Part shown: positions 42,580-51,295 of the stretch, piece after piece
Layout: the number at the start of each line of letters is the position of its first letter
Numbering within the stretch: position 1 is the stretch's first letter
DNA from: DAOUGC01 sp034429695
GTDB taxonomy: Bacteria > Chloroflexota > Anaerolineae > Anaerolineales > Anaerolineaceae
Reading direction: 5' to 3'
Assembly (NCBI GenBank): GCA_034429695.1
Contig: DAOUGC010000181.1
Span: forward strand, 1 to 52,534
Length of the DNA stretch: 52,534 nucleotides
Notes under the pieces: generated by a model
Seen by the model: the letters and a program-made list of their open reading frames with translations, nothing else
Databases searched by the model: none
Told to the model about the DNA's origin: nothing
Position numbers and translations under genes: made by a program

Positions 42580-43127
42580 AAATCCGGTCGGCTGAAATGG
42601 GTGATGTGGCTGCCATTGCGATGGTAAGGGTGGATACATGGCGCACCACATACCCCGGATTGATCCCGCAACATGTGCTGGATGCAATGACCTATGTGGA
42701 TTCGGAGCAGAACTGGCGTTCGATCCTCGCTTCAAAAGATCAGGCGCGTTATGCTTATGTGGCCGAGATGGACAATCACATTGTGGGGTTTGCCGTTGGT
42801 GGGGTGGAACGCGGGCGACTGCCCACCTGTGATGGTGAATTGTACGCCCTGTATCTGTTGAAGGCGTACCAGCGCAGAGGCATTGGCAGGCGGTTGTTGC
42901 TGGCGGTGGCGCAGCGGTTGCGCGAAGATGATTACCAGTGTATGAGTGTGTGGGTGCTGGCGGGCAACCCGGCGCGTCATTTTTATCAGGCACTGGGCGG
43001 TACCGCTGTACGTAGTGTACAGGTGGAAATGGGTGGCGTGATGGTGGAAGAGGTGGGCTATTTGTGGGAATCACTGGCTGAACTGGTGAACCGCTTGCTG
43101 GATGAGCAAACGACATCCACGGATTAA
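42576..43127 (+). CDS. GNAT-family N-acetyltransferase
   Basis: Transfers an acetyl group from acetyl-CoA to an amine; 183 residues. The start MKIRSAEMGDVAAIAMVRVDTWRTTYPGLIP is typical; the acetyl-CoA pyrophosphate loop is YQRRGIGRRLL (about 96-106), followed by VWVLAGNPARHFYQALGG, the motif B region. The acceptor is unknown. It overlaps the LLM oxidoreductase by ATGA. Confidence 0.9.
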   Translation: MKIRSAEMGDVAAIAMVRVDTWRTTYPGLIPQHVLDAMTYVDSEQNWRSILASKDQARYAYVAEMDNHIVGFAVGGVERGRLPTCDGELYALYLLKAYQRRGIGRRLLLAVAQRLREDDYQCMSVWVLAGNPARHFYQALGGTAVRSVQVEMGGVMVEEVGYLWESLAELVNRLLDEQTTSTD

Positions 43128-43130
43128 AAT

Positions 43131-43161
43131 TTGACCATATTGGTAAAAGATGGGCTATAAT
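43131..43161 (+). promoter_or_regulatory. Candidate promoter of the PilZ gene
   Basis: TTGACC (43131-43136) and a perfect TATAAT (43156-43161) are spaced 19 bp, two more than ideal. The leader to the PilZ start is about 120 bases. Confidence 0.5.
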
Positions 43162-43222
43162 GAGCGGGCATTATAAAAGCCAAACTTACAGGATACCAAT
43201 CATCTGATCGGTTGAAGCAGGG

Positions 43223-43237
43223 GGTGAATCATTCACC
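43223..43237. promoter_or_regulatory. 15-bp palindrome in the PilZ leader
   Basis: GGTGAAT-C-ATTCACC is a perfect inverted repeat with a one-base centre, 50 bases before the PilZ start. Its shape suits a dimeric DNA-binding site better than an RNA hairpin. No regulator can be assigned. Confidence 0.4.
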
Positions 43238-43286
43238 ATGGACTGCCCGGTGGAAAATCCGGAAAAATTACAGGGAGATTTAACCT

Positions 43287-43997
43287 ATGGCAAGCAATCC
43301 AATAGAAGCTGAATTGAAATCGATCCTGCTGGCAAAACAGCAGGTTGAGTTGTGGAGCTTATACAAGGGGGTTCCGGTAATGATCCGGGCGGATATTGAG
43401 CAGGTGGCAGGTGTTCAGGCATTGTTTGCCGTTCAGCCCCCCGAATCCATCAGCCTGACGTGGAGCCGGCAGGTGGTGGTTCACAGCCCATTGCTGCTGC
43501 ACAGGGTGCAGGCACGGGTGGATTCGTTCGATGTGGTGACTGGCAAGGCGCGACTTTCAGAAATTCGTTATCAAAAGAGCGGTTATTTTGAACGATCACA
43601 GGCAAGGGTGGAGCCGCGCAACCCCATTTCTGTTGAAATGAAATCTGGCACGCACAGCATCATGGGAACGCTGGCGGATATTTCGTTGATCGGCGCAGGC
43701 GTTTACATCACCATGGTGGAACCGGAACATGCCCTGAAACGTGCCGAGCGCACCGACTTGATCATCTGCCTTCCCGAGGGCAGAGTTCAGGTGAGCGGCA
43801 AGATCCGCGGTGTGGGGAAATCGGTGGATTTTTACCGTCTGGCGATCAATTTCACCGATGATACCCCTCAGAATCGCATGGTGATGCGCTATATCTCCCA
43901 GCGGCGCAAAGAGATATTGGATGAATTACCCCGTCTGTATGAAGCCAGCCTGTCTCCTGATGTTTCTGATGGGCGGTTGATGCTTGCCAATCAGTAA
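43287..43997 (+). CDS. PilZ-domain c-di-GMP-binding protein (YcgR-like layout)
   Basis: A 236-residue cytoplasmic c-di-GMP receptor. The N-terminal half resembles the YcgR N-domain; the PilZ domain has RSQAR at 103-107 (RxxxR) and DISLIGAG at 131-138 (DxSxxG), the two c-di-GMP-contacting motifs, both intact. Proteins of this layout tune flagella, pili or exopolysaccharide output. No motility or polysaccharide gene lies beside it, and there is no c-di-GMP riboswitch in the leader. A ribosome site ACAGGGAG precedes the ATG. Confidence 0.87.
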   Translation: MASNPIEAELKSILLAKQQVELWSLYKGVPVMIRADIEQVAGVQALFAVQPPESISLTWSRQVVVHSPLLLHRVQARVDSFDVVTGKARLSEIRYQKSGYFERSQARVEPRNPISVEMKSGTHSIMGTLADISLIGAGVYITMVEPEHALKRAERTDLIICLPEGRVQVSGKIRGVGKSVDFYRLAINFTDDTPQNRMVMRYISQRRKEILDELPRLYEASLSPDVSDGRLMLANQ

Positions 43998-44093
43998 GCC
44001 CTGCGTTAACATGTGGAAACCACCACCAATCTGCTCGAAATCAATTGCGGGTGGATGGCATATTTGTATTGGGATGAATCTTGGAGGGAGAAC

Positions 44094-44954
44094 ATGGAAA
44101 AACGACGTTTTGGCCGTACCGGACATGAGAGCACCCTGGCAGTGTTTGGCGCAGTGGCCCTGGGACAACTGGATCAGGCAACAGCCGATATTGCCATGCA
44201 ACAGGTGATGGATGCCGGCGTCAATCATATTGACGTGGCTCCCAGTTATGGTGAGGCTGAACTGCGCCTGGGTCCGTGGATGGAAAGAGAGCGGGAGCGG
44301 TTCTATCTGGGCTGCAAAACCACTGAACGAAATCGGCACGATGCGGCCGGTGAACTGCGACGTTCGTTGACCCGTTTGCGCGTGAAGCATTTCGACCTGT
44401 ACCAGATGCATGCTGTGACCAGCTTTGAAGAGCTGGATCAGGTGACCGCCAGGGGCGGGGCGCTGGAAGCCGCGCTGGAAGCGCGTGAGCAGGGTCTGAC
44501 CCGTCATATCGGTATTACCGGGCACGGCTACCTGGCTCCCCGTGTGTTTCTTGAGGCGCTTGAGCGTTTTGACTTTGACACGGTGTTGTTCCCGATCAAC
44601 TTCATTCAGTATGCCGACCCCACCTACCGGCAGGACGCGGAGCGCTTGCTGCAGGAGTGCGCTGCCCGTGATGTTGGCACAATGATTATCAAGTCCATTG
44701 CCCGCGGACCGTGGGGCAACCAACCACAAAATTATCACATGTGGTACCAGCCATTTGATGATCGTGAGCATATTCAGCAGGGAGTGAATTTTGCGCTCTC
44801 ACAGCCAGTGACCGCTGTTTGCACCGGTGGTGATTACCGTATCCTGCCAATCCAGTTGGAAGCTTGTGAAAACTTTACGCCGATGAGCAAAGCCGATCAG
44901 GAAGCCCTGATCGCAACGGCTGGCAAATATACACCCTTGTTCGCGCCAGCCTGA
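44094..44954 (+). CDS. Aldo/keto reductase
   Basis: An NAD(P)H-dependent oxidoreductase with TIM barrel, 286 residues from ATG 44094 (GGAGGGAG upstream; the longer frame from 44013 lacks a site). The tetrad is visible: D47, Y52 (VAPSYGEAE), K75 (GCKTTERN) and H106 (QMHAV). The C-terminal region (AVCTGGDYRILPIQLEACENF) differs from the cluster-containing class and no CxxC motifs are present. The substrate is unknown. Confidence 0.88.
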   Translation: MEKRRFGRTGHESTLAVFGAVALGQLDQATADIAMQQVMDAGVNHIDVAPSYGEAELRLGPWMERERERFYLGCKTTERNRHDAAGELRRSLTRLRVKHFDLYQMHAVTSFEELDQVTARGGALEAALEAREQGLTRHIGITGHGYLAPRVFLEALERFDFDTVLFPINFIQYADPTYRQDAERLLQECAARDVGTMIIKSIARGPWGNQPQNYHMWYQPFDDREHIQQGVNFALSQPVTAVCTGGDYRILPIQLEACENFTPMSKADQEALIATAGKYTPLFAPA

Positions 44955-45021
44955 TAGCGTGGAACTTGCTGGAAAAGGGCGTATAATCAATGGGATACCC
45001 CGTTTTCCTTGAAATGACTGT

Positions 45022-45049
45022 TGCAGGGGCGGTGGCTGCCGCCCCTGCA
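45022..45049 (+). other. Perfect 11-bp GC hairpin before the DUF4037 gene
   Basis: TGCAGGGGCGG (45022-45032) pairs with CCGCCCCTGCA (45039-45049) around loop tggctg. No U-run follows. It lies about 40 bases after a TATAAT (44982-44987) and 17 bases before the start codon, next to the GAGG site. It could be a terminator remnant of the preceding gene or a leader element. Confidence 0.5.
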
Positions 45050-45066
45050 CTTGTATTGAGGTGATG

Positions 45067-46164
45067 ATGCCTGCATTTATCCCCGGGCTGCAACTCAGCC
45101 GTATGTTTTATGAAGAAGCTGTCAGGGACATCCTCGACAGGAATTTCCCTGATATGCCCCATTCTGCCGCATTGATCGGCTTTGGCTCTGACGTGATCGG
45201 GTTTGATAATGCCATGTCAACCGATCACATGTGGGGGCCGCGCATGATTCTCCTGCTGCAGGAAGATGAATACGAACGGCTCAGCCCGCGCGTGGATGCA
45301 GCCCTGCGTGAGCAACTGCCGGTCAGTTTCCACGGTTATTCAACCCACTTTGGCGGTGCGGACGAAATAGGTGTGCGCCTGGCGACATTCATTGAAAAGG
45401 GACCAGTCGATCATTTAATCGAAATTTCCACCCTGCGGCAATATGTGCGGAATTATACGGGCTGGGACCCGGCTGAACCGCTGACCGTGCTCGATTGGTT
45501 AACCTTTGAAGAGCACAAGTTACTGGCGCTTACAGCGGGGGACGTTTTTCATGACGACCTGGGCCTCAACGATTTGCGTTCAAGGCTGGCTTATTACCCC
45601 CACGAGGTGTGGTTGTACATCATGGCTTCGCAGTGGGCCAATATTGCAGAGATGGCGCCATTTGTGGGTCGCACCGGCCATGTTGGAGATGAAGCCGGTT
45701 CGCGCATTCTGGCAGCCAGCCAGATGCGTCTCTTGATGGGGTTGTTTTTCCAGCAGGAACGACGCTATGCTCCCTACAGCAAATGGTTTGGCAGCGCGTT
45801 TAACCGCCTGCCGTGCGCCGCTGAACTGCTGCCCTGGATGACGCGCGCGTTTGATGCAACCACATGGCAGGAACGTGAAGCCGCACTGAATCCGATTTAT
45901 GAGTATGCAGCCAGACGCCATAATCAGCTTGGCCTCACCCCGCCGCTGCCGGATCAGGTGTCTCCTTTTTACAGCAGGCCTTATCAGGTGATCCACGCCG
46001 AGTTATTCACCGCCGCGCTGCTGGCTGAGATCAAAGACCCGCAATTGTGCGCCATTCCTGTGCCAATCGGTTCGGTCAATCAATTCATTACATCGGTGGA
46101 TGCCCTCACCCGCCCAGAACTGGTGAGAAAATTGATGGTGTTGTACGAATCCAATAATGAATAA
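45067..46164 (+). CDS. DUF4037 nucleotidyltransferase-like protein
   Basis: A 365-residue soluble protein with an N-terminal nucleotidyltransferase-like fold: IGFGSDVIGFDNAMSTDHMWGPRMILLL (about residues 36-64) has a GSD and the acidic pair pattern of the superfamily, followed by a largely helical DUF4037 part (LAYYPHEVWLYIMASQW, FNRLPCAAELLPWM). The substrate is unknown. Three start codons lie close together (GTG 45061, ATG 45064, ATG 45067); the last is best placed for GAGG. It is followed 31 bases later by a lipoprotein gene. Confidence 0.78.
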   Translation: MPAFIPGLQLSRMFYEEAVRDILDRNFPDMPHSAALIGFGSDVIGFDNAMSTDHMWGPRMILLLQEDEYERLSPRVDAALREQLPVSFHGYSTHFGGADEIGVRLATFIEKGPVDHLIEISTLRQYVRNYTGWDPAEPLTVLDWLTFEEHKLLALTAGDVFHDDLGLNDLRSRLAYYPHEVWLYIMASQWANIAEMAPFVGRTGHVGDEAGSRILAASQMRLLMGLFFQQERRYAPYSKWFGSAFNRLPCAAELLPWMTRAFDATTWQEREAALNPIYEYAARRHNQLGLTPPLPDQVSPFYSRPYQVIHAELFTAALLAEIKDPQLCAIPVPIGSVNQFITSVDALTRPELVRKLMVLYESNNE

Positions 46165-46195
46165 AATGGATGCTTGTCCGGAGGGAGTAAACCAT

Positions 46196-47023
46196 ATGCA
46201 GCAACGAAAAATGACCTCAATCCTATCCAAAAAAATATTCATGGCAGTCGTGATCGCGCTGCTTGCCCTGCCGCTGTTGACAGGCTGCACCGGGGCTCAA
46301 CCTGCACCGGCAACTGCCCAACCGCCCACCCAGGCGGCGGCCCTTGAGCCGTCTGCCACGTTTGTCCCTGCAACGGAAACACAGGAACCCACCGCTGAAC
46401 CGCCCGCCCCAACGGCCACGCAGGAGCCAACAGCCACCCCGCTGCCCGAACTGGGATTGGCTCCGGAAGGTTTTACGGCATGGTGCCAGCCACTGGAAGT
46501 GCAGACAGAGATTGCTGCAGCCGGCGACCCATGGGTGGCGCCGGAAGGGGCGGCATTGATCGATCTGGATGTTGCCCCACCCACGTTGATCTTCCCGGCA
46601 CGCTCCTGCACCTTTAAGTTTACATTCAACCAGCCTGCTCCTGAAGGCCTGACCCTGCAGGTGTTTGATATCATGTTTGACCAGCCCACCCCCTGGCTGA
46701 CTGCACCGCTGATCGTGGCGGAAGACAACCAGAATTTGGTCTACACCAGTTTGAATCATTCTTATATTACCTATCCACCCAGGTGGTACATCTCGTATAA
46801 GTTCAATTTGGTGGATGCCACCGGCAAGGAATACTGGTCGCAGGAAATTCAAATGACCCGCAACTGGCAGTTCAAGCTGTGTTGGAACGGCATGTTCCCT
46901 GACCCCAACACCCTGCAGTGCCCACCTCCGGGTTGGGGCGACCGACATCCCACTGATTTTGGTTACTACCTTCCCACACCCACCCCCGGCGGCGATCCTG
47001 CCTCTGGCTATTACATGCCTTGA
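46196..47023 (+). CDS. Putative lipoprotein with Thr/Pro-rich linker
   Basis: A secreted, membrane-anchored protein of 275 residues. The signal peptide ends in LLTGC with Cys at residue 31; a disordered Ala/Pro/Thr/Glu-rich linker runs to about residue 90; then a small unknown domain of about 170 residues with strand-forming segments (CTFKFTFNQPAPEGLTLQVF, PPRWYISYKFNLVDATGKEYW) and four or more Cys; it ends in PTPTPGGDP. No family recognised. Start 46196 has GGAGGGAG at eight bases; an earlier ATG at 46157 inside the DUF4037 end is less likely. Confidence 0.75.
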   Translation: MQQRKMTSILSKKIFMAVVIALLALPLLTGCTGAQPAPATAQPPTQAAALEPSATFVPATETQEPTAEPPAPTATQEPTATPLPELGLAPEGFTAWCQPLEVQTEIAAAGDPWVAPEGAALIDLDVAPPTLIFPARSCTFKFTFNQPAPEGLTLQVFDIMFDQPTPWLTAPLIVAEDNQNLVYTSLNHSYITYPPRWYISYKFNLVDATGKEYWSQEIQMTRNWQFKLCWNGMFPDPNTLQCPPPGWGDRHPTDFGYYLPTPTPGGDPASGYYMP

Positions 47024-47042
47024 TTGGCTGAAGATTAACCAA

Positions 47043-47074
47043 AAACGCCGCCCCACTACAGCAGGGCGGCGTTT
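47043..47074. terminator. Bidirectional terminator between lipoprotein and DUF92 genes
   Basis: AAACGCCGCCC (47043-47053) pairs with GGGCGGCGTTT (47064-47074) over 11 bp around a 10-base loop, with A- and T-rich edges, between convergent genes. Confidence 0.75.
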
Positions 47075-47096
47075 GATTATTTCTTGATGCAGGGGT

Positions 47097-47942
47097 TCAC
47101 CCCAGCAGGGCAAAGATCACACCCATCAATGCGCCCGTGAGTGAACATGCGCCATTGACCAGGTCATTGCCAAACCACGACTGACCGCGGGTCAGCCGGG
47201 TTTGTGTGCCGCATGAGTGCAGGGGGTGTTTTTCGGTTTCCTTCTCGCACGATGGGCAGAAATACATGGCCTGCACGGTTGCCCCCAGAAACGAATCCAT
47301 CAACCCGCCCAGCACACCCGCCAGGGTGATCAGCAGGATGACCAGCAAGCCCCACACACCGGTTGGTCTTGTCATGCTTTCGGGCCATACCAGCAGCGCG
47401 CTAAACGCAATGGCAAAAGCGCCGCTGATGGCGGCAAACATACCCACCGGCGTAATGCCGCCCGAGGTTCCGTATTCAACTGTTTCACCAGTGGTGACCA
47501 TGCGCGGCAGCACAGGACTGAGCACGCCAAGTTCGGTTGCCCAGGTGTCTGAGTTGACCGCAGCCAGCGAACCGGCAAACCCAAGCCACGGCCAGATGGC
47601 ATCAGGGAAGAACAGATGCAGAATGGTGAATATGCCTGCAAAAAGTCCATTGGCAGTCACCTGCCCCAGATCGCGCTCGGAGCCTTTTGAATATTTGACC
47701 ACCAGCTTCGCTTTGTGTTTTTTAAACAGGATGGACAGCAGGGTGGAGGTGACGAAGAACACAATCAGCAGTACGGCCCACGGCACGCCGCCCAGACCAA
47801 AAACGACTGTGCCGAGCACCAGCGCGCCAACGGCGCCGCTGCGGCTGAGATTGCGTGTGAATAAGGCTGCCAGCGCAATAACGAGCGCCAGCCCAAAACC
47901 AATGGCAAGTTGAACAGGAGAGATGCGGCTAAGAACTTCCAT
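47097..47942 (-). CDS. DUF92 integral membrane protein (phytyl/prenyl-phosphate kinase-like)
   Basis: A 281-residue membrane protein with about six helices. The DUF92/TMEM19 marks are present: RNLSRSGAVGALVLGTVVF, AVNSDTWATELGVLS, TSGGITPVGMFAA and GGLMDSFLGATVQ. Plant VTE6 and some bacterial members phosphorylate phytyl or other prenyl monophosphates, so a prenyl-phosphate kinase role is plausible by family only. A Cys pair (FCPSCEKETE) sits in a late loop. It follows the 155-residue membrane gene after a 37-base gap. Confidence 0.85.
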   Translation of the reverse strand: MEVLSRISPVQLAIGFGLALVIALAALFTRNLSRSGAVGALVLGTVVFGLGGVPWAVLLIVFFVTSTLLSILFKKHKAKLVVKYSKGSERDLGQVTANGLFAGIFTILHLFFPDAIWPWLGFAGSLAAVNSDTWATELGVLSPVLPRMVTTGETVEYGTSGGITPVGMFAAISGAFAIAFSALLVWPESMTRPTGVWGLLVILLITLAGVLGGLMDSFLGATVQAMYFCPSCEKETEKHPLHSCGTQTRLTRGQSWFGNDLVNGACSLTGALMGVIFALLG

Positions 47943-47979
47943 CCGGAACCTTCGTTAAATTGGAGTTGAATTACAAGGA

Positions 47980-48447
47980 CTAATCAGTGGGCCCTTTGTA
48001 AAAGAAAGCTGAAACAAACGCGTAAGCCAGCACCAGAAGTGTACCAACGAACGGCACGTAAACGCCAAACAGCTCAAATGGGCCCCCCAGACTGTACAAC
48101 CAGACCACAAACGCGCCGGTTGAGATGGCAACATGCGCCCAGTCAGTGGATTTGTTGCGGGTGGCATCGCGTGTACCCCAGATGCGCAGCGCCGCTGTGC
48201 CGAGCAGGCAAAAACCAGCCCAGATGGTCAACCATACTTTTTGTGATTCCTGTGGGATGATGCCGGCTCCTGCAGTGTAAAGCGCGATCACTTCGCCGGG
48301 GATCAAGCGGATCAGGCGGCCAAGAAAATCGCCAAGGGTGTCGGTGGAACGTTGCGATTCAATGCGAATCGGGCCGGACTTGCTGCTTGAATGGTTGCGT
48401 CGTTTGATATCTGCGCCCGGTCGGGCAATACGATATGGTGCAGTCAT
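47980..48447 (-). CDS. Small integral membrane protein, unknown
   Basis: A 155-residue protein with a basic cytoplasmic N-terminus (about 50 residues), then an amphipathic stretch and three or four hydrophobic segments (VIALYTAGAGIIP, IWAGFCLLGTAAL, VAISTGAFVVWLYSL, VGTLLVLAYAFVSAFF). No family recognised. The frame is open to 48570, but ATG 48447 has a near-perfect GGAGGAGGAAATT site. It is first in a two-gene leftward unit with DUF92. Confidence 0.72.
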   Translation of the reverse strand: MTAPYRIARPGADIKRRNHSSSKSGPIRIESQRSTDTLGDFLGRLIRLIPGEVIALYTAGAGIIPQESQKVWLTIWAGFCLLGTAALRIWGTRDATRNKSTDWAHVAISTGAFVVWLYSLGGPFELFGVYVPFVGTLLVLAYAFVSAFFYKGPTD

Positions 48448-48560
48448 AATTTCCTCCTCCAACTGCCTGGGTGTTGCAACCAACGGCTTTTGCCACCAGA
48501 ATGAAAACGCAAAGATCCGTGCTGACGTTTGCCCCCTTTGGGATCTTATTTCATTTTGGT

Positions 48561-48569
48561 AGTATAGCA
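48561..48569 (-). promoter_or_regulatory. Extended -10 promoter of the 155-residue membrane gene
   Basis: Reading leftward, TG-C-TATACT (48569-48561) is an extended -10 element about 115 bases before the start codon and inside the gap after the PH-like gene. Confidence 0.5.
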
Positions 48570-48602
48570 TGAATCAATGGCGGCAAGTACCGCACAGGAG
48601 AA

Positions 48603-49511
48603 TTAGGCGCTGATGGCGAGAAATATTGCGGCGATGATCAGCAGCAGCGGAGTGGTGGCTGAACTTGCCCACAGCAGGTAGGCGCTGATGCGCTCTTCCA
48701 TGCGGTAAAAAAACAGCCCCAATCCAATATTGAATATCAGCGTGAAACCGGCCAGTACGGGCAGCAATAGCAGACGTTCAGCCGGACCACGGTCCAGTGG
48801 GACGCCAAAACGGTCAAAGCCAAGCGAAACCTGCCCCAGACCGGGAACCATCAGGCTGACCATGATGAAGAGCGCCAGAGTCAAAGCAGTGCTGGCGATC
48901 AACAGGCTGCGGGCGAGGCGATTTGACCATACAGATTGCAGAAACGCAGCCGGACGGGATGAATAAGATGGAATGGGGGAGATGCTGCCCAGCTCAATGG
49001 TGCGTTGAAAAGCGCGCATAAATTCGGATGGGCTGGCAGGCGAGATTGCGTAGATGCGTTCGGGGGTGGCGATCAATAACAGCGTGTTGCGGTCCGAAGC
49101 CATGTATTCCACCGGTCCCAGGCCTTCCACGTTGCGTACTCCTACAATGCTGCCCGGCAGTTGCAGGCGGGGCAGGGGCATATGAAAACCCATTTCATTT
49201 GCGGGGCGCACCCACTCCACAGATGGGATGGGGATATCTTCAATGCGCAAGCCCCAGCGGATTTTCAGCCCGTCGCGTTCCAGTGCGTAACCGGCGCGCA
49301 GCAGCGCATACCCACGGTACGCCACCAGAATGGCAGGTGGGGTGAGCACCACCGACAGGGCGATCAACAGCACCAGGTAGCCGCCCACCTGTTGTTGCAG
49401 CGCCAGCCACAGGCTGACCGCCATGCCCCCCAGCAACACCAGCAGCAGAACGGCGTGAAGGATCAAGCCGTTGCGGCGGGGCGGCAAAAACAAGCGTTCG
49501 TCTTCCTGCAT
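48603..49511 (-). CDS. PH-like-domain membrane protein
   Basis: A 302-residue membrane protein with two N-terminal helices (about 15-38 and 43-65), a bacterial PH-like soluble domain (about 70-175: YALERDGLKIRWGLRIEDIPIPSVEWVRP, LLLIATPERIYAISP) and three further helices at the C-terminus. Bacterial PH-like domains bind lipids or partner proteins at the membrane. The start ATG directly abuts the proS stop (TAA then ATG), so it is translated by coupling. Its function is unknown. Confidence 0.75.
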   Translation of the reverse strand: MQEDERLFLPPRRNGLILHAVLLLVLLGGMAVSLWLALQQQVGGYLVLLIALSVVLTPPAILVAYRGYALLRAGYALERDGLKIRWGLRIEDIPIPSVEWVRPANEMGFHMPLPRLQLPGSIVGVRNVEGLGPVEYMASDRNTLLLIATPERIYAISPASPSEFMRAFQRTIELGSISPIPSYSSRPAAFLQSVWSNRLARSLLIASTALTLALFIMVSLMVPGLGQVSLGFDRFGVPLDRGPAERLLLLPVLAGFTLIFNIGLGLFFYRMEERISAYLLWASSATTPLLLIIAAIFLAISA

Positions 49512-51245
49512 TTATGCCAGGCGCTCCAGCATGGCTTTAATCTCATCCACAGCCTGCTCAACCGGCACGGTGGTGATTTGCTCTTCGCTGCGGGCTTTGA
49601 GTTCAACCCCGCCGTTTTTAAGCGAGCGCTCACCGATGGTCACGCGCACGGGCAGACCGATCAAATCGGCGTCCATGAACTTTACACCGGGGCTTTCGGG
49701 GCGTTCATCCAGCAGCGGTTCCAGACCGGCAGCGGTCAGGCGGGTGTACAGTTGATCAGCCACAGCTTGCGCTTCACCGCTGTTCTGTCCGGCTTTACCG
49801 CCCAGCAGCACCATGTGTACCGGGTAGGGCGCAATCGAGACCGGCATGATCAACCCGCGTTCATCGTGGTGCTCCTGTGCCACGCAGGCCAATAAACGGC
49901 CCAGGCCAATGCCGTACGAACCCATGATCACCGGCTGTTCCTGCCCGTTTTCGTCGTGGAAGGTGCAACCCAGGGCCTTGGTATAGCGTGTACCCAGTTT
50001 GAAGATGTTGCCCACCTCAACCCCACGGCTGATGCGCATGGCGTGGCCGCACTGCGGGCAGGCGCTTCCCTCAGAAGCGGAGACGATGTCAGCCACCAGC
50101 GCGCCGGTGTAGTCGCGCCCGTAATTGGTGTTGAGCAGGTGATAGCCGTCTTCATTGGCGCCAGCCACCAGGTTGGGGGAATGGGGGATCAGGTCATCGA
50201 CGATCACAAGCACGCCCTTTAACCCCACCGGCGAGGCGTAGCCGGGCACAGCGCCGGTGGCGCGGATCTCGGCTTCGGTGGCGGGGCGCAGTGAGCGGGC
50301 TTTGATCGCGTTGCTCAGCTTGGTTTCGTTGACTTCCATATCGCCGCGCACCACCACAAACACAAACTGCTCGCCGCTGTCGTCAGCCTTTTCAGCCATC
50401 AGGAACACCGCCTTGGCGGTGCGGCTGGCGGGAATGTTCAACAGGCGGGCAAGATCCTCAATGGTGGTGGTATGCGGGGTGGCCACTTTTTCAATCGGTA
50501 GCATGGTTTCTGCGGCGGGCGTGCCCTTGTTGAAGCCCGCAATCTGGCGGTTGGCTGAATAACCGCAACCGTCGCAGAATAACAGCGTGTCTTCACCGAT
50601 GGGTGACAGGTACATGTACTCGTGTGCCATCTGCCCGCCCATCATGCCGGTGTCTGACTCGACGGCAACAGTTGGCAGTTTGCAGCGGTTGAAGATGTTA
50701 AAGTACGCCTGATAGTGGGCCTGATAGATGGCGTCCAGGCCTTCCCACGAGGCATCCAGCGAGTAGCTGTCGAGCATCTCAAACTCGCGGGCGCGGATCA
50801 ACCCGGCACGCGGGCGGGGGTCATCGCGCCACTTGGTCTGGATCTGGTAAACCAGGGCGGGGAGCTGGCGGTAGGAGTGGATCTCATTGCGCACCAGGTC
50901 TGCCACCACCTCTTCGTGGGTCATGCCCAGCACCATGTCGTGGTCGTTCTTGTCCAGGAAGCGCCCCATCTCCGAGCCGATCTGATACCAGCGGCCGGTT
51001 TCCTTCCAGATATCGGCAGGGTGTACAACCGGCATGGTGATTTCCTGCCCGCCAATGGCGTTGATCTCGTCGCGCATGATGTTGGCGATTTTGGTGATGG
51101 CGCGGTGGCCCAGCGGCATGCTGGTGAAAATGCCCGCGCCAAGCTGGCGGATGTAACCAGCGCGCAGCAGCAACTGATGGCTGGCGATCTCGGCTTCAGC
51201 CGGCGCTTCACGCCGGGTCTGCAGGAACAGTTTGGACATGCGCAT
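49512..51245 (-). CDS. proS: Prolyl-tRNA synthetase, bacterial type
   Basis: Charges tRNA-Pro with proline; 577 residues, the usual bacterial length. Class II motif 2 reads TKWRDDPRPRAGLIRAREFEMLDSYS (about 140-165), motif 3 is GSYGIGLGRLLACVAQ, and the editing (INS) domain between them is present (residues about 230-390, with MEVNETKLSNA). A CDGCGYSAN/CPQCG pair suggests zinc binding in the insertion. The anticodon-binding domain closes the chain. ATG 51245 has GGAAG at good distance; the second ATG at 51239 is the alternative. Confidence 0.95.
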   Translation of the reverse strand: MRMSKLFLQTRREAPAEAEIASHQLLLRAGYIRQLGAGIFTSMPLGHRAITKIANIMRDEINAIGGQEITMPVVHPADIWKETGRWYQIGSEMGRFLDKNDHDMVLGMTHEEVVADLVRNEIHSYRQLPALVYQIQTKWRDDPRPRAGLIRAREFEMLDSYSLDASWEGLDAIYQAHYQAYFNIFNRCKLPTVAVESDTGMMGGQMAHEYMYLSPIGEDTLLFCDGCGYSANRQIAGFNKGTPAAETMLPIEKVATPHTTTIEDLARLLNIPASRTAKAVFLMAEKADDSGEQFVFVVVRGDMEVNETKLSNAIKARSLRPATEAEIRATGAVPGYASPVGLKGVLVIVDDLIPHSPNLVAGANEDGYHLLNTNYGRDYTGALVADIVSASEGSACPQCGHAMRISRGVEVGNIFKLGTRYTKALGCTFHDENGQEQPVIMGSYGIGLGRLLACVAQEHHDERGLIMPVSIAPYPVHMVLLGGKAGQNSGEAQAVADQLYTRLTAAGLEPLLDERPESPGVKFMDADLIGLPVRVTIGERSLKNGGVELKARSEEQITTVPVEQAVDEIKAMLERLA

Positions 51246-51295
51246 GATGAGCTTCCTTGGTTATGGGTAAAATCGGGATGCAACCCGTAATTATA

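Noticed and set aside
43162..43286. c-di-GMP riboswitch upstream of the PilZ gene
   Set aside because: The GEMM core motifs are absent; only a short palindrome and a GGC/GCC mini-stem are seen.
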